Source: Solen grandis
Taxonomy: Eukaryota > Mollusca > Bivalvia > Adapedonta > Solenidae
Assembly: GCA_021229015.1 (NCBI GenBank)
Contig: CM037781.1
Coordinates: 39,291,897 to 39,355,896, forward strand
DNA length: 64,000 nucleotides
Direction: 5' to 3'
Positions 22,092 to 29,135 of the stretch are shown piece by piece. The position numbers and the translations under genes are program-made. Within the stretch, counting starts at the first letter, position 1, and the number at the start of each line of letters is the position of its first letter. The notes beneath the pieces were generated by a model. It did not search any database. It saw only the letters and a program-made list of their open reading frames with translations, and was not told the DNA's origin.

Positions 22092-24357
22092 GATACATAT
22101 AGATATAAATGTGTTGACTTGTTAAACTCTGGTCACTTCTGAAACCGCATTGATCGATTAAAATATAATTATTAAAAGTTCAAGTTAGAGAAATGTTAAA
22201 ATAAGCTCTTTCATTGATCTGAATATATTGAAAGCACGAGGTTAGTATACTAGGTCTAAGCGCATGCTACATAATTATAAAAATCATTATCAGCAACAGC
22301 ATCATCAGCAGCAATGTGCTCATTCAATATTATTATCAATATGTACATTGACTCGTTGTTATTCTGCTTGTCTTAGAAGTGTGTTTAATCGCAAAAAAAA
22401 ATATATCTAATTAATCAACTAAATTAATGAAGCATAAAAAAAGTTTAATTGCTGGAGTTTAGGCCTAGATGAAGAAAGAAAGACCAATTTTTAATTATCT
22501 GTAATGTTTTTATAAATTAACGAACATATACATATGGTACTTGCTTTCTATTATACTAAGAAAATAAATATATAGACACGTGTAAAACAAGTGCTTTGTG
22601 TATGAGTGTTTACTTATAATTACATGTCTATAAGTAAGATATACCTGGGACTTACACATATAGTCAATCCAGTTTTTCAACCATATTCGGATTCCCCTGA
22701 ACATTCGTGTGTCGAGATGTTGCGATTTATTTAATTCTCCAGAGTCTCATTAATATTAAAATATACGACAGAGTTACAAAGTACAAGAAAAGAACTGCTA
22801 AATAGTCTCGGATATGACGTCAAGTGCGACACGGCTCGATATTTCAATAAAATGTACCTTAATTGCATTTGGACTTATGAATACAATCAGAACCTTTATT
22901 TATAGAATATCTCCTGATACAATGTTCTGTTATTTCATATGTCAATGAAATCTTACCGATGTTCGAAATTATTTTAGTTTCGTTTTTTTTTTTTCTCTCT
23001 CTCATTTAATGAAGATTCTTATGCAAATGTGTGTAACTAAATCAAAAACGAAACAAACAGCATGCAACAAAATCGGCAAACATCAAATTATACACGAAGA
23101 AATCAAGATTCTTGATTTTGAAAATTATCTGAAAGCAGTTCGTTAACAGATGGCCATAGACTATGAATTTGAATTTTATTTATATTTGTACGTCTATCAA
23201 TACCTATCCTCAGACACATGGTCACTCAATGCACTCCGTGAATGTAAAATAAATAGGTGGTTTCACCATCACAGATAATAGCGTTACGAACGGTATTGGA
23301 CCAATATTTAGAAATACAAAACGCATCACTAGAACTTTATTTTTATGCACTGTCCCATGACTTATCACATTCACTTTTCCCGCATGCGCTTATTACATAG
23401 GCTGAACTTTCAAATTCGATACCCGGAACCAGTAAAAACGTTATGTTGCGGAATGTGTCACGTGGTACAGCGAGCACTTGCTTCCGTATTCTTAAGTTGA
23501 TGCTACGAAAACAGCGATGCCCCGATCAATGTGACCCACAGTTTTTTTGTTTTTTTGTTTGTTTTTTTTTTCGTCAGGAAACAAAGTCTTAGCCAAAATT
23601 AACGAGGGGGGGGGGGGGGGGGATAATTTCTATCGATCATCTGTCAAGGAGATGCTTGGCTGGGTAAATCGATAATTGAAAATACTCGAAAATTTTCAAT
23701 TTGACTACAATAAAAAAAGCATGAAATAAATAAATGAATAAATAAAACAACAACAACAACAAAAAAAAAAAAAAAAAAAAAAAAACCATTAAAAACACGA
23801 ATTTTTAAGGATAATGCTAAATTAAATTAAAACTTTAAATATTCATTTTATACCAACTAAATAATATTGTTCGTTAAATTAACGACATAGCTCTTCCTAT
23901 TTGTTTTTATTTGCAGCTTTTTTGTCATTTCTTCCTCTCTGAAATCAATCATTGAGTCAGTATATTCTTCACTTTTAAGTCTATTTGAGTGTACTGTTTC
24001 ACCAACGCATAACTCGACTTGAATATAATCCATATACCAGAAATGTCTCAAACAATTAAAACAATTTAAATATTTGCTGGGGGATTTATCGATATTGGCT
24101 TACTTAACTACACGGACTAAAGCTACCCCTTACAAGTTGACATAACTACTCGTACTTATTTTTATATCATACCTTTGTATCGTATAACCCATGCTTCCTT
24201 TTAACAATATTATGACATTTATTACATTCTTAATAAATATTTTCGAAACGATGTGAAAACAAAATAGAGGAATATTTAAGTATCTATCGTATATTTAAAT
24301 CACATGAATAATTTACCTGGATGATTCAGATTTCTTATGCCGGCCCTCAGCTCCCAT
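6355..24357 (-). CDS. Multi-exon gene with helical N-terminal region and ZU5-like C-terminal segment (unrecognised)
   Basis: Fifteen coding exons are supported by splice sites and one consistent frame: 24357-24317, 20982-20902, 18029-17940, 16927-16799, 16496-16407, 15288-15172, 14926-14834, 14025-13921, 13602-13507, 12457-12404, 9739-9689, 9094-9020, 8323-8151, 7189-7060, 6573-6379. Together they give about 507 residues. The first 300 or so residues are predicted helical with no family I recognise. A Glu/Pro/Gln/Lys linker follows, then beta-rich sequence ending in GKVEVSIPQGCFENDVTI, which resembles the start of a ZU5 domain (found in ankyrins, UNC5 and PIDD1). No enzyme motif, signal peptide or membrane segment is seen, so the protein is probably cytoplasmic. 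The first twelve exons are separated by phase-2 introns. Exon 14 needs one extra base to stay open. The 3' end is uncertain: either a further exon was missed, or the gene stops at 6357-6355. Confidence 0.72.
6379..6573 (-). CDS. ZU5-like gene, exon 15: start of ZU5-like domain
   Basis: Acceptor GCTTTTGTTTCAG, 195 nt, phase 0. Encodes ISADGDILIRFNTSKCEAF, then HTLVVGPTGANYVSEDNG and KVEVSIPQGCFENDVTIAIK. The last part resembles strands A and B of ZU5, of which only about a quarter is present. Either the donor AAA/GTATGT at 6378 is used and a later exon was missed, or translation runs on for eight more residues to TAA at 6357-6355. An AATAAA (6385-6380) overlaps the last codons. Confidence 0.7.
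6627..6838 (-). mobile_element. tRNA-derived SINE, third family (GGCGCCGTGG head), with duplicated tail
   Basis: On the minus strand: GGCGCCGTGGTCCAATGG (A box), GTAGGTTCGAATCCTG (B box), body GAGTCTTCATTGCCTTC. The tail sequence is present twice as an exact 52-bp tandem repeat (6627-6678, 6679-6730). In the intron between exons 14 and 15. Confidence 0.72.
7060..7189 (-). CDS. ZU5-like gene, exon 14, with a one-base frameshift
   Basis: Acceptor TTGATTGTTTTAG, donor ACC/GTGAGT. The phase inherited from exon 13 gives PDGLSCSEEVTIEFP and then TGA at 7130-7128. The phase required by exon 15 gives EPSVTDSDSRFSEAETDGQW up to the donor. The exon is 130 nt, and 131 nt would satisfy both sides. One base missing in the CCC at 7146-7144 is the simplest explanation. 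It may be a true null allele or a consensus error. Confidence 0.62.
8151..8323 (-). CDS. ZU5-like gene, exon 13
   Basis: Acceptor TTATTATTTTAAG, 173 nt, donor CTATAG/GTATGT. Encodes LPVISGRAGVSLKYRMECY through SDIFAI. Sequence character changes here from helical to mixed and beta. This exon enters in phase 2 and leaves in phase 1, ending the chain of symmetric exons. Confidence 0.72.
8499..8645. mobile_element. Palindromic MITE with ATGCGCTATGCA-like core, copy 1
   Basis: TTTGTTTTAAGTCAGTATTG at the left is mirrored by the right end (CTACTCAATATAAACAAA), around a core CACTTGCGCTATGCAAG. A related copy is at 39995. Confidence 0.6.
8751..8992 (+). mobile_element. TTAA-type MITE with internal hairpin, copy 2
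   Basis: TTAA on both sides, TIR TCCTTTCCCTCAT / ATGAGGGAAAGGG, internal hairpin intact. In the intron between exons 12 and 13 of the ZU5-like gene. Confidence 0.85.
9020..9094 (-). CDS. ZU5-like gene, exon 12
   Basis: Acceptor GCATTTTGTTTCAG, 75 nt, donor AAAAG/GTAATG. Encodes CLDSIQKISDVYKKYSEEAW, a single helix. Phase 2 on both sides. TTAA-type MITEs lie close on either side (8751-8992, 9335-9576). Confidence 0.75.
9335..9576 (+). mobile_element. TTAA-type MITE with internal hairpin, copy 3
   Basis: Complete, TTAA at both ends, same orientation as copy 2, which ends 342 bp before it. Confidence 0.88.
9689..9739 (-). CDS. ZU5-like gene, exon 11: linker
   Basis: Acceptor CATATTTTAACAG, 51 nt, donor CAACA/GTAAGT. 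Encodes KEVKVEQAPVTESSKQ, polar and probably disordered. Phase 2 on both sides, so skipping this exon would only shorten the linker. Confidence 0.68.
9825..10080 (+). mobile_element. tRNA-derived SINE, head type A, with perfect 11-bp target duplication
   Basis: A tRNA-like head (A box TGGCCGAGCGGTTA, B box GGTTCGAATCC) is followed by a body with GAAGCCTTCCAGCTGGC and GCTGGACGTCGCTATATGA and a (CAA)n tail. ACACACATGAT flanks both sides (9814-9824, 10081-10091). The intact duplication suggests a young insertion. In an intron of the ZU5-like gene. Confidence 0.9.
10336..10473 (-). mobile_element. 5'-truncated SINE of the same family
   Basis: Body and tail from GAGTTTACCGTCGCTTCGAC to AAGCCAGCTGGAAGGC, followed by a (GA)n stretch where the head should be. 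Confidence 0.75.
10749..10779. repeat. (CA)n microsatellite
   Basis: About 15 CA units in an intron of the ZU5-like gene. Confidence 0.95.
11305..11488 (+). mobile_element. Old V-like SINE
   Basis: AGGACAATGTGACCGGGTG, CGATACGGCAGTGTGGCAAC and TACTGTCAGTAGAACTG are recognisable but diverged. In the 2.7-kb intron between exons 10 and 11. Confidence 0.65.
12404..12457 (-). CDS. ZU5-like gene, exon 10: low-complexity linker
   Basis: Acceptor TTTGCTATTCTAG, 54 nt, donor GGGAG/GTAAGT. Encodes QEEAAAPPPTQQQEKKG, a disordered linker. Together with exon 11 it separates the helical part from the beta-rich part. Phase 2 on both sides. Confidence 0.7.
12541..12735 (+). repeat. Dispersed repeat shared with 7-330
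   Basis: ATGGCAAAGAAAAAATATTA and TTCATATACCATTCACTG match the first copy. Boundaries are unclear. Confidence 0.45.
12843..13022 (+). mobile_element. tRNA-derived SINE, third family, second copy
   Basis: GGGCGCCGTGGTCCAGTGG head, GTAGGTTCGAATCCCGTTGG B box, then ACCTTCCCAGGCGCAAAG body. In an intron of the ZU5-like gene. Confidence 0.7.
13507..13602 (-). CDS. ZU5-like gene, exon 9 (3' edge uncertain)
   Basis: Acceptor TTTTTTGCATAG, then EPNDGYDDHVKLMNNLEDL and SKQLQTKW. The donor is not obvious. GTACGG after 13507 keeps phase 2 and gives 96 nt, but is weak. GTTGAG after 13512 looks similar but breaks the phase with exon 10. A small missed exon could also lie between exons 9 and 10. Confidence 0.6.
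13921..14025 (-). CDS. ZU5-like gene, exon 8
   Basis: Acceptor CCCTTGTCCACAG, 105 nt, donor GCCAG/GTAAGT. Encodes EKHSALEPLLEIVGWLLNG and VNHVCNKVVKVGIEA. Helical, phase 2 on both sides. A full-length SINE begins about 70 bp upstream. Confidence 0.78.
14094..14325 (-). mobile_element. tRNA-derived SINE, head type B, full length
   Basis: On the minus strand, a head with CTGGCCGAAAGGGTAAAGTC and GGGTTCGAATCCC, the same body as type A, and a tail ACTCAAATAGTCAAGTC. Confidence 0.85.
14405..14692 (+). mobile_element. tRNA-derived SINE, second family (V-like body), full length
   Basis: The head GGTGGCCGAGAGGTGAAAG with GGCTCGATTCTCGG is followed by AGGATAGTTCAAGGGACGG, TTGCAGTGTGGCAGCATTAT, GTCTGTCTCAAGC and GTCGGCGGGAC. 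The body differs from the A/B family. In an intron of the ZU5-like gene. Confidence 0.78.
14834..14926 (-). CDS. ZU5-like gene, exon 7
   Basis: Acceptor CACGTGACAG, 93 nt, donor CTGGG/GTAAGT. Encodes EADALYMAALSETEFVCKEL and EQYFVKVSEL, strongly helical. Phase 2 on both sides. Confidence 0.78.
15172..15288 (-). CDS. ZU5-like gene, exon 6
   Basis: Acceptor TTATTTCTTCAG, 117 nt, donor CTGAG/GTAGTT. Encodes GWLNSSEHKALLRSVLEVV and a hydrophobic continuation (SVKLLVLTVNVADYHNL), probably a buried helix rather than a membrane segment. Phase 2 on both sides. Confidence 0.78.
15500..16180 (+). repeat. Degenerate tandem array in an intron of the ZU5-like gene
   Basis: Four units recognisable by CTTGGCATAAATGTTT, GTCGCGCGCAAGAACCAAAT and GCTCAAAAGTCAAG-like blocks, spaced about 171, 167 and 140 bp. 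Lies between exons 5 and 6 in inverse orientation to the gene. Confidence 0.65.
16407..16496 (-). CDS. ZU5-like gene, exon 5
   Basis: Acceptor CCTACCTACTTCAG, 90 nt, donor CAGAA/GTAAGT. Encodes YLTTTCPSILEVWSAYSTF and AADYAITFVQ, helical. Phase 2 on both sides. A longer open frame overlaps it in another frame but does not fit the splice phase. Confidence 0.75.
16799..16927 (-). CDS. ZU5-like gene, exon 4
   Basis: 129 nt with donor AAAAG/GTGAGG. Encodes SINGVMEELCEMLNCIRLAY followed by an acidic and basic tail. The acceptor (CGGCCTGTAG) was chosen because it keeps phase 2. The nearer CCTCAG 11 nt downstream would give the wrong phase. The polypyrimidine tract is weak, so this 5' edge is less sure than the others. 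Confidence 0.7.
17043..17194. mobile_element. 152-bp MITE (GGTAAAGTCCC family), copy 2
   Basis: TIR GGTAAAGTCCTTGTAATGG / GGGACTTTACC, flanked by TTAT and TTAA. Shares the interior with copy 1. In an intron of the ZU5-like gene. Confidence 0.75.
17427..17452. repeat. T26 tract
   Basis: Homopolymer beside the MITE 17467-17711. Confidence 0.9.
17467..17711. mobile_element. 245-bp MITE with about 48-bp imperfect TIRs
   Basis: Left CACCAACAATACTTAGCGCT and right (complement) CAGCAACAATTCTTAACGCT match over most of about 48 bp. A T26 tract adjoins its left end. Confidence 0.65.
17733..17774. repeat. (AAAT)n microsatellite
   Basis: Tetranucleotide run just after the MITE 17467-17711. Confidence 0.9.
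17940..18029 (-). CDS. ZU5-like gene, exon 3
   Basis: Acceptor TTTTATTCCAG, 90 nt, donor TCCAG/GTTTGT. Encodes DLWRRIEQSGLDNALKKLST and on, an amphipathic helix pattern. Phase 2 on both sides. A minus-oriented SINE starts about 30 bp upstream of its acceptor. Confidence 0.75.
18061..18306 (-). mobile_element. tRNA-derived SINE, head type B, full length
   Basis: Same structure as 14094-14325, with a mutated B box (GGTTTTGAATCCC on the minus strand). Confidence 0.82.
18859..19100 (+). mobile_element. TTAA-type MITE with internal hairpin, copy 4
   Basis: Complete: TTAACCCTTTCCCTCAT to ATGAGGGAAAGGGTTAA. The hairpin occupies 18993-19059, with arms running from GCGAACAGCATAAAACC to the matching GGTTTTATGCTGTTCGC. 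The TTAA target and short TIR suggest mobilisation by a piggyBac-type transposase; that assignment is inference. Confidence 0.88.
19578..19804. mobile_element. TIR element with internal ACGATGACGAAA repeats
   Basis: Ends AATTCCATTGGGGCCATC and (complement) AATTCCGTTAGAGCCATC. Between them, ACGATGACGAAA-type motifs occur in both directions, so the centre folds on itself. Confidence 0.6.
19806..20700. other. Intron 2 of the ZU5-like gene, plain part
   Basis: AT-rich, with a short GCATGCATGCGCATGCGTGC run near 20298-20315. No exon or element seen. Confidence 0.5.
20702..20880. promoter_or_regulatory. Cluster of eight TGACGTCA-like sites with a TATATAAG box
   Basis: TGACGTC or close variants at 20702, 20744, 20767, 20800, 20816, 20840, 20859 and 20874, plus TATATAAGG at 20807-20815 on the plus strand. 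This half-palindrome is the core of CREB/ATF binding sites. It lies in intron 2 of the ZU5-like gene, directly beyond the exon 20902-20982. Function is inferred only. Confidence 0.4.
20902..20982 (-). CDS. ZU5-like gene, exon 2
   Basis: Acceptor AAGACAG, 81 nt, donor ACAAG/GTAATA. Encodes FQADEYAHLKEAFNKLW and on, helical with tryptophans. Phase 2 on both sides. A dense cluster of TGACGTCA-like motifs lies directly beyond its donor (20702-20880). Confidence 0.75.
21222..21261. repeat. (GAAC)n/(GAAT)n microsatellite
   Basis: GAAC units changing to GAAT units, in intron 1 of the ZU5-like gene. Confidence 0.85.
22057..22091. repeat. (AAAT)n microsatellite
   Basis: About eight units in intron 1 of the ZU5-like gene. 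Confidence 0.9.
23604..23621. repeat. G17-18 tract
   Basis: Long G run that could form a quadruplex. Intron 1. Confidence 0.9.
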
Positions 24358-24362
24358 TGTGT
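24317..24362 (-). CDS. ZU5-like gene, first coding exon
   Basis: An acceptor (TTGTCTTTCAG) is followed by ACACA and the ATG at 24357, then MGAEGRHKKSESS and the donor AG/GTAAAT. The acceptor before the ATG implies at least one untranslated exon further upstream, which I could not locate. The start is basic and not a signal peptide. The intron after it is phase 2. Confidence 0.65.
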
Positions 24363-24413
24363 CTGAAAGACAAATGTACTTGTAAGTACATGTATACATG
24401 TAAATATAGTTGC

Positions 24414-24450
24414 CCATCCATCCATCCATCCATCCATCCATCCATCCATC
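24414..24450. repeat. (CCAT)n microsatellite
   Basis: About nine units, 50 bp upstream of the first coding exon of the ZU5-like gene. Confidence 0.95.
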
Positions 24451-24487
24451 TCTTCTTCTCCTTCTACTACCTCTACTGATAACTTTA

Positions 24488-24632
24488 CTATTATTGAGTG
24501 GTTAGAGGGTCCGCTCCGTAATAAAAAGGTTGTGAGTTCGATCCTCGGCCCCGACCATACCAATTATAAGAGAAGTTCCAGGAGAAGTTTTCGTGGTATC
24601 AAGATAATGTGACTGAATGTAGTATCAAAACA
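24488..24632 (+). mobile_element. Old V-like SINE
   Basis: A tRNA-like head (GAGTGGTTAGAGGGTCCGC, GTGAGTTCGATCCTCGG), then AGATAATGTGACTGAATG. It ends just before the LINE relic. Confidence 0.55.
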
Positions 24633-24649
24633 AATTGTTTACGTTGTAT

Positions 24650-25500
24650 GTTTTATTTGAAAGAATGGAAAACTCTTCTTAAATCAAATACATCAATTAA
24701 CACAAAAGTTAAAACGAATTTAGAGATTTACTGGACAGAGCGTTAAACTTTTTAAAGAACTCACAAATAAAGAAATTTACCAAATATATCGTAAATCGAC
24801 TTTTCAAAAGCCACTCATACATAAACACTGGGAAAATCGTTTTAATAAATCGATAAATTGGAGATCATGTTTTTTGTATTTTGCATTGGGTGATAAAAGA
24901 TAATAATTAAAGTCAAACAATTTAAATACAAGCTGATCCATAACATCATGGCATCAAATTTAAATTTATTCTGCTGGAATATCTCTGTAAGCCCTCTTTG
25001 TAATCACTGTCAACAAGAAGAAGATTATGACCATTTGTTTAATTAATTGCCAGTATCTTGCTAAATTTTGGTCTAATATAAATGCAACATTTAAGAAATG
25101 AAATATACATAAACTCATGAATACTTTGGGATATCTTTAAATTGGATATAAGACTGAATACAAAGAATTCAATATCATCAACATTGTCTTAAGTCAAATT
25201 TGATACTGCATTTATAAGTCATACTTTCTCTCTGAAAGAAGACAGAAGTGCACTAATTTCTATATTATTTTATGATATTTTGGTAATTCAAACTTTATAT
25301 TAAGAAAAGGGAATTAAAAATTTATTTTTGAATAGATTCTTAATAGAATTAAAGTTCAATTGTTAATTCATCTAAAGACCTCACTTAAAGAGAAACATAT
25401 TTTCTACAATATATGTTTCCAACGCTTTATTGTATAATAAACCTTTTTTTGTAATATATTGTCCTAATTTTGTGTTATTTTAGAAAATTCCAAAGAGAGA
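24650..25500 (+). mobile_element. LINE relic: 3' end of a reverse-transcriptase ORF
   Basis: A broken frame reads KELTNKEIYQIYRKSTFQ (about 24757-24810), then HKHWENRFNKSINW, and after a frame change FKYKLIHNIMASNLNLFCW and PLCNHCQQEEDYDHLF (about 24922-25038). This matches the C-terminal zinc-finger region that follows the reverse transcriptase in many non-LTR elements (C-x2-C with downstream His). Stops and frame changes make it non-functional, and no catalytic reverse-transcriptase region remains. It sits beyond the first coding exon of the ZU5-like gene. Confidence 0.65.
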
Positions 25501-25554
25501 AAAAAATGTTCTATTTCCATCTCATGTAGACAATTCCAAAATAACTAGATTTAG

Positions 25555-25556
<2 letters not shown>

Positions 25557-25589
<33 letters not shown>
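25557..25589. repeat. (CT)n microsatellite
   Basis: About 16 units just after the LINE relic. Confidence 0.95.
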
Positions 25590-25592
<3 letters not shown>

Positions 25593-25877
25593 GTTAACAC
25601 ATCAATAAATATACGTGTACATTGTTTGTCTAATGGGCTTGATTCCTAATGCCAATATTGATTCCACGCGAGTATGTCTGAGCCGATTGTAACACTCTTC
25701 TGTTCGGAATATTTACTAATTCTTCATAACAAATCCTCTTAAATATTGAAGAAGTCCTATTTTGGATCCATCTGATAATAGGAATGTATTTATTTGTTTT
25801 CTTAAATATTTGAAGAGCCCAATATTATACACGTTTGATTCCCGTGTTCAATTCTCTTGTGTTACAACAGCAATGAC

Positions 25878-25902
25878 AATGATGATGATGATGATGATGA
25901 TG
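25878..25902. repeat. (GAT)n microsatellite
   Basis: Trinucleotide run. It creates Met- and His-repeat ORFs that are not taken as genes. Confidence 0.95.
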
Positions 25903-26631
25903 CAATTGATGATGTTGATGATGTTTGTGTTGATGATGATGACAGACTCTTTTTCTACACCTACTTAATTTTATGAATGATAGCAAAATGATAAATACAT
26001 GTATATTCAATCCCTTATTTATATCTTCACATTTCCATAATTACGTGTATATACGACACTACGAGAGAGCAATCAATTATACCTTTTTGAATTTGAAAAA
26101 CACTAAGTACCCTATTTAAATCGAAACATTGATTATGCTAATGTTTCATACATTTTTTATTTCAAAATTTCTATATCATACAATTTCCATTGACATACGT
26201 TGATGAAATATGTACCTCTCTAATGACATTACAGATTAACCTTCCCAACAAGTCGATAAAGTTTTATTTGAGCAATTTTGAAGTCGAGTAGAACTATGTA
26301 TTAATTAAATAGCCCAATACTTATAACAAATTTTCATATCTTTTTTAAGATATAAGCTAGTTTTCTATCTTTGATTTTTTTCGACGTAAAGTCGATTTTG
26401 TCTACTTATCTTATTCGATTTCTTATATGTGTAGGCACGTACTTTAGTTGTCAAAATAAACACACTGACCTAACTAGCATACCATTGTATATCAGACGTT
26501 TCTTGAGAAAAAATACGCACATATTGATAAAGTGTAATACCTATGATAACATTTACAATAAAACGTGGTCACTTGCGTATCATCTATCTTTGAGAAACAC
26601 TTTTACTTTGTAATTTTGACATGTTCTACAG

Positions 26632-26765
26632 ATGAGTGTAAGCAAACTCAGAACTTTCAATGGAGACGTTACAGTACATGCTGTAATTTATTTGAAAATA
26701 CATCGAGGACCGGTCGGTCCAGCCGTTGGGAGTGCACAGTCGCTACGAAGGCATTTCAATATTAA
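26632..26765 (+). CDS. Possible cysteine-rich terminal exon
   Basis: After ACATGTTCTACAG, two bases and 43 codons are open to TAA. The peptide has five cysteines and four tryptophan or paired-arginine positions (ECKQTQNFQWRRYSTCC, then SSRWECTVATKAFQY). Composition is unlike the AT-rich noise around it, and a secreted cysteine-rich domain would end like this. No upstream exon, signal peptide or poly(A) signal was found, so it could be an exon remnant or chance. Confidence 0.3.
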
Positions 26766-26959
26766 CACATTTTCATAAATTTATCTATTGTAAACGAACA
26801 TGGGAATAGAAACATATATATCATTGATGTGTTATGCTTGCATATTTTAAATTGTCTTGCACATTGCAATATTAACATAGCAATGCTGCCTATATATGTA
26901 CACATTGCTGTTTAATGGGAAAAAAAGAAGAAAAAAAAAGAACAAGTGTATGATATGTT

Positions 26960-27190
26960 GTGCTGTCATAGCAACGTCCAGCTCTTTTGCAGGACTTGTG
27001 GAGAGCGACACTCCCTACAGCCTCCCCCAAACATTCAACGTGTACTGAAGCTCACTAGTAGCATCACAGCGCCACCCTACCACAAGCCAGATAGAATGCT
27101 TCCTCATACGTCTTTGAGCCACTGTCGTGCCTCGAGCCCACAGAGGTGAGCAATTAAACGATAGTGAATCAGCGACTCTGTTCAATTTTG
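26960..27190 (-). mobile_element. Old diverged SINE of the same family
   Basis: AGCAACGTCCAGCTCTTTTG, CCACAAGCCAGATAGAATGC and TTCCTCATACG are recognisable but heavily mutated. Confidence 0.55.
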
Positions 27191-27392
27191 TTAATGGGTG
27201 GGTAACAATCGTTGTGTCCATTGCGCGGTAATGCGATCATAGCATTCTGACAACACCATGCAAGTGCTTTTCTTTTGTAGAACTTCTTATTTTTCTAAAT
27301 TAACGATTAATACTTCATGGCTGAAGAAAGAAACCCAGAGACCGTGGGTTAGATTTATATAACACTGGTATATTTCCCATGTTTTGTACTCA

Positions 27393-27500
27393 GTGGATAA
27401 GGGTAGTTCTTGGACTGGTTGCCCAGTGTCGGGATAATTATACAAAACTGTCAATGGGTATATATTGCAGTGAGACAGCGCCATATCAAAGGGATCCGGC
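27393..27500 (+). mobile_element. Old V-like SINE fragment
   Basis: AAGGGTAGTTCTTGGACTGG, GTGTCGGGATAATTATAC, ATTGCAGTGAGACAGCGCC. Confidence 0.5.
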
Positions 27501-27977
27501 AAGGTTTTCATACATCTCCAACGCAGGAGATGCTCACACAGACCACAGTGTGTTAAAAATATCTTAATTTCAGCTAAATCACAGGTAACTTTGCTGTACG
27601 CCATGGTCACGTGGTAACTCAAATTTGGTGCCGGATTTCAATATGTCAGTGACGTCACAGTCTCGATTTATACATTACCGGAGTTTGTTATACGAGTACA
27701 CACGGATTATCGTTCGTGCTGATTTTCTGCTAATGATAGAATGTTTATTGAACATAAGCTCTGATAACTATATAATAGTACATGTAGGTAAAATTACATC
27801 TTTCTGGCAAACACAAAATCGATTTCAAAGATCCGAATGTCAACTGTACCAGGTGTACATGCAGTATGCCAAAACGTATGCAACCGGTGCACCATATGCT
27901 GTACGTAGGAATACGTGAGCATCGTTGTTTCATGACATTGAGACAGCTTCATAGCCGATTGTAAGTGTAGTTCGACA

Positions 27978-28160
27978 CACAGGCACGAGACACATTGCTA
28001 TGTTAATGACCTGGCATAAAATGATAAAAAAAACCACATTTTTCCAAAAAAAAAATTAAAAAATCAAGACTATATATATACAAATTGTCCAACTGCGAAA
28101 CATACACATTAACGGTGCCTCTCTTTGACACTCCACAAAATCAACAAATCATGCCCTAAT

Positions 28161-28195
<35 letters not shown>

Positions 28196-28313
28196 CTGTA
28201 CATGCACACAGTTGGACACCTTGTATTTATATAGTCATTTTTGTTTTTTGAAATGTGTTGTTTTAATCATTTTATGCAAGGTCATTAACATAGCAACGTG
28301 CTTCGTGCCTGTG
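27978..28313. mobile_element. Fold-back MITE with about 120-bp arms
   Basis: CACAGGCACGA ... TTGCTATGTTAATGACC on the left is mirrored by GGTCATTAACATAGCAA ... TCGTGCCTGTG on the right. An A30 tract (28163-28192) lies at the fold. No coding capacity. Confidence 0.75.
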
Positions 28314-29135
28314 GTATATAAAATGTGGAAGGGGTATATGAAATTAAAAGATAATTACATGTACAAATAGAAATAATATAATTAGATAGACTCATGTCAC
28401 AAAAGTATGTACATGTAAAGACCCAAAATGAGAGCAGCTTTATTACCATAGCATACCACTATTTAATTTTTACTCATGTTAATACACTTTTATTGGGGTC
28501 AGATTTTTAGTCAGAGAGCCCATAACCTTTACAATCACATTTATACATTTTTCCAAACAAACCATTGCAATAAAACTCCTTTACAGATCATCTGCCAATA
28601 ACAAAACAGAACTTAAACTTAGACAGATAGCCCATAACCTTTACAATCACATTTATACCATATTTATGCATACATACATATTTTATCATACATTTTACAA
28701 TAAGCATGGCCAATATATCATGACTGAATGCAGTCCATGTATATTAATCACAACAAATCAGCTTACGTGAATCTCTAATAACGTTATTTATTGTTTCGCA
28801 CTTTTTGTTTGTATATTGATCCCGAGAAACGGTCTTTGGACCAAATAATCAGGATGGTGAGGTATAATGGTCGTCATAACAAGGCTCCGAGTCCGGGTCC
28901 ATATTTAAAACTCGGGCTATGGATTCTGAAGTTCAATTTATTTCTTTAATAATGAACGAATTTATAAAGACACCATGATTTTTAGGGATTAATATCTTTG
29001 CATATGAAGAAAAATGATACAGACACTGAAATATATGTAGATTTTAGAATAAACATAATTTTGAAAATTTGATTCTGGGTCTAAAATGTAGACTTAGGAG
29101 ACGCCTAGATTTAAGTGATAACATTGGGGTTTGAT

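Larger units (their letters stand above)
20983..24316. other. Intron 1 of the ZU5-like gene
   Basis: 3.3 kb of AT-rich sequence with four simple repeats. No coding exon with paired splice sites and no clear transposon. Confidence 0.55.

Noticed and set aside
25825..26010. His-rich and Met-rich open frames
   Set aside because: Produced by the (GAT)n microsatellite.
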